6,856 bases of DNA from JAEUIT01 sp034439815 (lineage in GTDB: Bacteria; Planctomycetota; Phycisphaerae; Phycisphaerales; SM1A02), in NCBI GenBank assembly GCA_034439815.1, contig JAWXBD010000073.1:1-6856 (forward strand), read 5' to 3'. This document shows positions 5,168 to 6,856 of this stretch, in pieces. The position numbers and the translations under genes were made by a program. The notes beneath the pieces were generated by a model. It worked only from the letters and a program-made list of their open reading frames with translations, was not told where the DNA came from and ran no database searches. Each line of letters begins with the position of its first letter. Positions within the stretch are counted from its first letter, which is position 1.

Positions 5168-5911
5168 GTGAATTCCGTTACCGCACATCCTGCCGCTGAC
5201 CTCCGCCAGCTTCGCAAGGTCTACTTCAAACCCGATGGCAGCATTCTGGTCGAGGCGCTCAAGAGCATCGACCTCATCGTGCCGCACGGGCAGTACCTCG
5301 CCATCATGGGTGCGTCCGGTTCTGGCAAGTCCACGCTGATGAACCTGCTCGGATGCCTCGACCGTCCGACGTCGGGGGACTATTTCCTCGACGGAAAGAA
5401 CGTCGCTCAGATGGATGACAACGAGTTGAGCCGTGCCCGAGGTGAGCGCATTGGGTTCGTCTTCCAAGCGTTCAACCTGATCACCGAACTAACCATCGTC
5501 GAGAACGTGGAAGTACCGCTCTTCTATCAAAAGGTGCATCGCCACGAACGTCGCGAGCGCGCCATCAAGCAACTCGAGCGAGTTGGCCTCGGCGATCGCT
5601 TGACGCATCGTCCGATTGAGCTCTCGGGCGGTCAGCAGCAGCGCGTCGCGATTGCCCGCGCGCTGGTCACGCGGCCGGCGATCCTGATGGCTGACGAGCC
5701 AACCGGCAACCTCGACAGCGCGACGGGCGAATCGATCTTGCAGCTCTTCGAGGCGCTCCATGCGGAAGGGCTCACGCTGATCATGGTGACACACGATGAT
5801 CGCATCGCAGCTCGCTGCGAACGGATCGTGCGGCTCAAGGACGGGTTGGTTGAGTACGACCGGTCGGGCGGTGGTCGACGTGAAGTCGCTGCCGTTGTGC
5901 CGCGACCGTGA
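5168..5911 (+). CDS. ABC transporter ATP-binding protein, MacB/LolD type
   Basis: Cytoplasmic ATPase of a MacB/LolD/FtsE-type transporter, which in this family drives mechanotransmission through an FtsX-like permease. From the GTG at 5168 the product has 247 residues. It shows Walker A GASGSGKST (48-56), then MNLLGCLDRPTSG typical of MacB, Q-loop Gln100 in VFQAFNL, signature LSGGQQQR (152-159), Walker B ILMADEP (172-178) with the D-loop TGNLDS, and switch His209 in VTHD. All ATPase residues are intact. No permease or membrane-fusion partner lies in the window. The start is uncertain: the frame stays open upstream to a GTG at 5009 inside the palindromic element. The likely original start, ATG 4992, is now out of frame because the insertion adds 164 nt. 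The stop overlaps the GTG of ruvC by 4 nt. Confidence 0.9.
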   Translation: MNSVTAHPAADLRQLRKVYFKPDGSILVEALKSIDLIVPHGQYLAIMGASGSGKSTLMNLLGCLDRPTSGDYFLDGKNVAQMDDNELSRARGERIGFVFQAFNLITELTIVENVEVPLFYQKVHRHERRERAIKQLERVGLGDRLTHRPIELSGGQQQRVAIARALVTRPAILMADEPTGNLDSATGESILQLFEALHAEGLTLIMVTHDDRIAARCERIVRLKDGLVEYDRSGGGRREVAAVVPRP

Positions 5912-6465
5912 GCAAGGTTCGGCCCACAGTTTCCACTAGAGTAGCAAGCGTGCCCCTCCGCACGAACAGCGCGTCGAACGCACGCATCCGCGTCGTCGGC
6001 ATCGACCCCGGGCTTCAGCGCACCGGGTACGCCTGCGTCGAACTGGAGACCGGGCAGTACACGGCGACGCTCGTTGATGCTGGCGTGCTTCGGCTCAAGG
6101 CGAAGACGACTATCGCGTTTCGGTTGCGACAGTTGGACCTCGACCTCACCGAGATTCTCGATGAGTTGGTGCCGTCGTGCATGGCCGTCGAAACGGTGTT
6201 TACGCACCAGAAAAACCTGCGAACCGCGATTCTCATGGCGCACGCTCGTGGGGTCGTCTTGCTCTCGGCGCAGCGACGTGGCATCGAACTCGTCGAGCTC
6301 TCTCCCGCGACGGTCAAGAAGTCAATGACGGGAAACGGCAACGCGTCGAAGCGTCAAATGCAACTCGCGGTTGCCGCCGAGTTCCGCCTCGCGAGTCCGC
6401 CTGAGCCGCCCGATATCGCCGACGCCATCGCGATCGCGCTCGCCGGTGCGCGGCGAGCGATCTAA
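5908..6465 (+). CDS. ruvC: Crossover junction endodeoxyribonuclease RuvC
   Basis: Holliday-junction resolvase of homologous recombination, acting with RuvAB. The RNase-H-like fold and its four acidic catalytic residues are visible in the 185-residue product: Asp33 in VVGIDPG, Glu95 in AVETVF, and Asp169 and Asp172 in PPDIADAIAIA. Other family segments are HQKNLRTAILMAHARGVVLL (100-119) and ELSPATVKKSMTGNGNASKRQM (130-151). Spacing of the catalytic residues matches E. coli RuvC within a few positions. Two GTG starts are possible. The one at 5908 overlaps the ABC stop (GTGA) and gives about 27 residues before the first strand. The one at 5950, preceded by a weak GAG, gives 171 residues and a more typical short N-terminus. 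ruvA and ruvB are not adjacent. The family call is firm and the start moderate. Confidence 0.93.
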   Translation: MSKVRPTVSTRVASVPLRTNSASNARIRVVGIDPGLQRTGYACVELETGQYTATLVDAGVLRLKAKTTIAFRLRQLDLDLTEILDELVPSCMAVETVFTHQKNLRTAILMAHARGVVLLSAQRRGIELVELSPATVKKSMTGNGNASKRQMQLAVAAEFRLASPPEPPDIADAIAIALAGARRAI

Positions 6466-6495
6466 CAAATCATCGAACGAGTGTTGAGGGCGTGG
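6466..6495. other. Convergent gap between ruvC and the right-edge membrane gene
   Basis: Thirty bases separate two converging stop codons. I see no stem followed by T's on either strand, so no intrinsic terminator can be claimed. Confidence 0.5.
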
Positions 6496-6852
6496 TTAGG
6501 TCCGCGGACGCGGCGTGTCCGGCGCGTCTTCGAGCTTGAGCGGACTCAAATCGATGTCCTGCGATCGCGCGTGCGGTACGATCAGCGGTCGCTTGCGCGT
6601 CGCGCGATCTGCTGCAGTGGAAAAGTCTTCGATCTGCGGAATCGCGAGTGCCAAACGGAGGAAGAGGTCGCGATGGAAGAGGAGTGCGACGACAAACATC
6701 ATCGCTGCCAAGGCGCCGGTGCCGACGACAACGAGCTCGAGACTCGCGACCCGTGCGCTAACGAGCGCGGTCAGGCCCGCAAGTATCCAGAAGCCCGCGG
6801 CGGCCCAGAGCGTGATGGTTCCGAGTCTTTCGAACGGCACGCGCTCGCGCAT
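6496..6852 (-). CDS. Small two-helix membrane protein of unknown function (possibly 5'-incomplete)
   Basis: A 118-residue product with two hydrophobic segments at about 11-33 and 38-59, joined by a very short loop. A polar tail of about 55 residues follows, with a basic patch (RATRKRP, 83-89) and a Pro/Asp-rich end. I do not recognise a family. The ATG at 6852 lies 4 bases from the window edge, so no ribosome site can be seen and the frame may continue beyond it. The gene converges on ruvC with a 30-bp gap, so it belongs to a different transcript. Two close helices with a long tail suggest a hairpin in the membrane, but the tail's side of the membrane cannot be decided. Confidence 0.6.
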   Translation of the reverse strand: MRERVPFERLGTITLWAAAGFWILAGLTALVSARVASLELVVVGTGALAAMMFVVALLFHRDLFLRLALAIPQIEDFSTAADRATRKRPLIVPHARSQDIDLSPLKLEDAPDTPRPRT

Positions 6853-6856
6853 ACCG

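Noticed and set aside
4902..5171. Plus-strand frame from the end of trpE across the element
   Set aside because: It begins inside trpE and is chance open sequence through a palindrome. Only its internal ATG at 4992 matters, as a likely former start of the ABC gene.
2477..6566. Five copies of GCGATCGC, reminiscent of the cyanobacterial HIP1 octamer
   Set aside because: More than random composition predicts, but three of the five read as in-frame Ala-Ile-Ala with preferred GCG/ATC codons, so codon bias is a sufficient explanation in this window.
1..6856. CRISPR array, tRNA or rRNA genes, prophage or defence cassette
   Set aside because: No direct repeats with spacers, no cloverleaf-like or rRNA-like segments, and no recognisable phage or defence genes. 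The genes are housekeeping or membrane types.

Overview
The window is a GC-rich, gene-dense stretch of bacterial chromosome. It has a minus-strand cluster on the left (1-1945), a divergent gap (1946-2020), a plus-strand cluster (2021-6465) and a minus-strand gene facing it at the right edge. I see no rRNA, tRNA or CRISPR. The gene set (long-tailed endonuclease III, SYLF-domain lipoprotein, xylose-isomerase-like TIM barrel, AcpS, TrpE, MacB-type ATPase, RuvC) resembles environmental Planctomycetota (Phycisphaerae-like) or Gemmatimonadota. That placement is an inference from gene style only and is low confidence.

Minus cluster, read right to left: a four-helix membrane protein (DUF4149-like), overlapping by 4 nt an endonuclease III gene (nth), then after 28 bp a lipoprotein with a SYLF/YSC84 domain that runs off the left edge. 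The Nth protein is odd. It has a 12-bp tandem repeat coding its basic N-terminus, an altered helix-hairpin-helix motif, and only three of the four usual iron-sulfur cysteines.

Plus cluster: a sugar phosphate isomerase/epimerase-like TIM barrel whose stop overlaps the start of acpS (TGATG), then trpE 13 bp later. After a 219-bp gap comes a MacB/LolD-type ABC ATPase without its permease, overlapping by 4 nt the gene for the Holliday-junction resolvase RuvC. The genes belong to different pathways (cofactor attachment to ACP, tryptophan synthesis, export, recombination), so this looks like a packed housekeeping transcription unit and not one dedicated system. A two-helix membrane protein of unknown function lies convergent to ruvC.

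The most interesting object is in the trpE-ABC gap: a 162-bp near-palindromic element (5002-5163) bounded by TA dinucleotides, with perfect 15-bp terminal inverted repeats and a second perfect 13-bp inverted pair inside. It looks like a MITE of the TA-targeting IS630/Tc1-mariner type. If the element and one TA copy are removed in silico, an upstream ATG (4992) falls in frame with the ABC ATPase. The insertion therefore appears to have cut off the gene's original start codon, leaving the gene to start from a GTG 3 bp outside the element, or from a GTG inside it.
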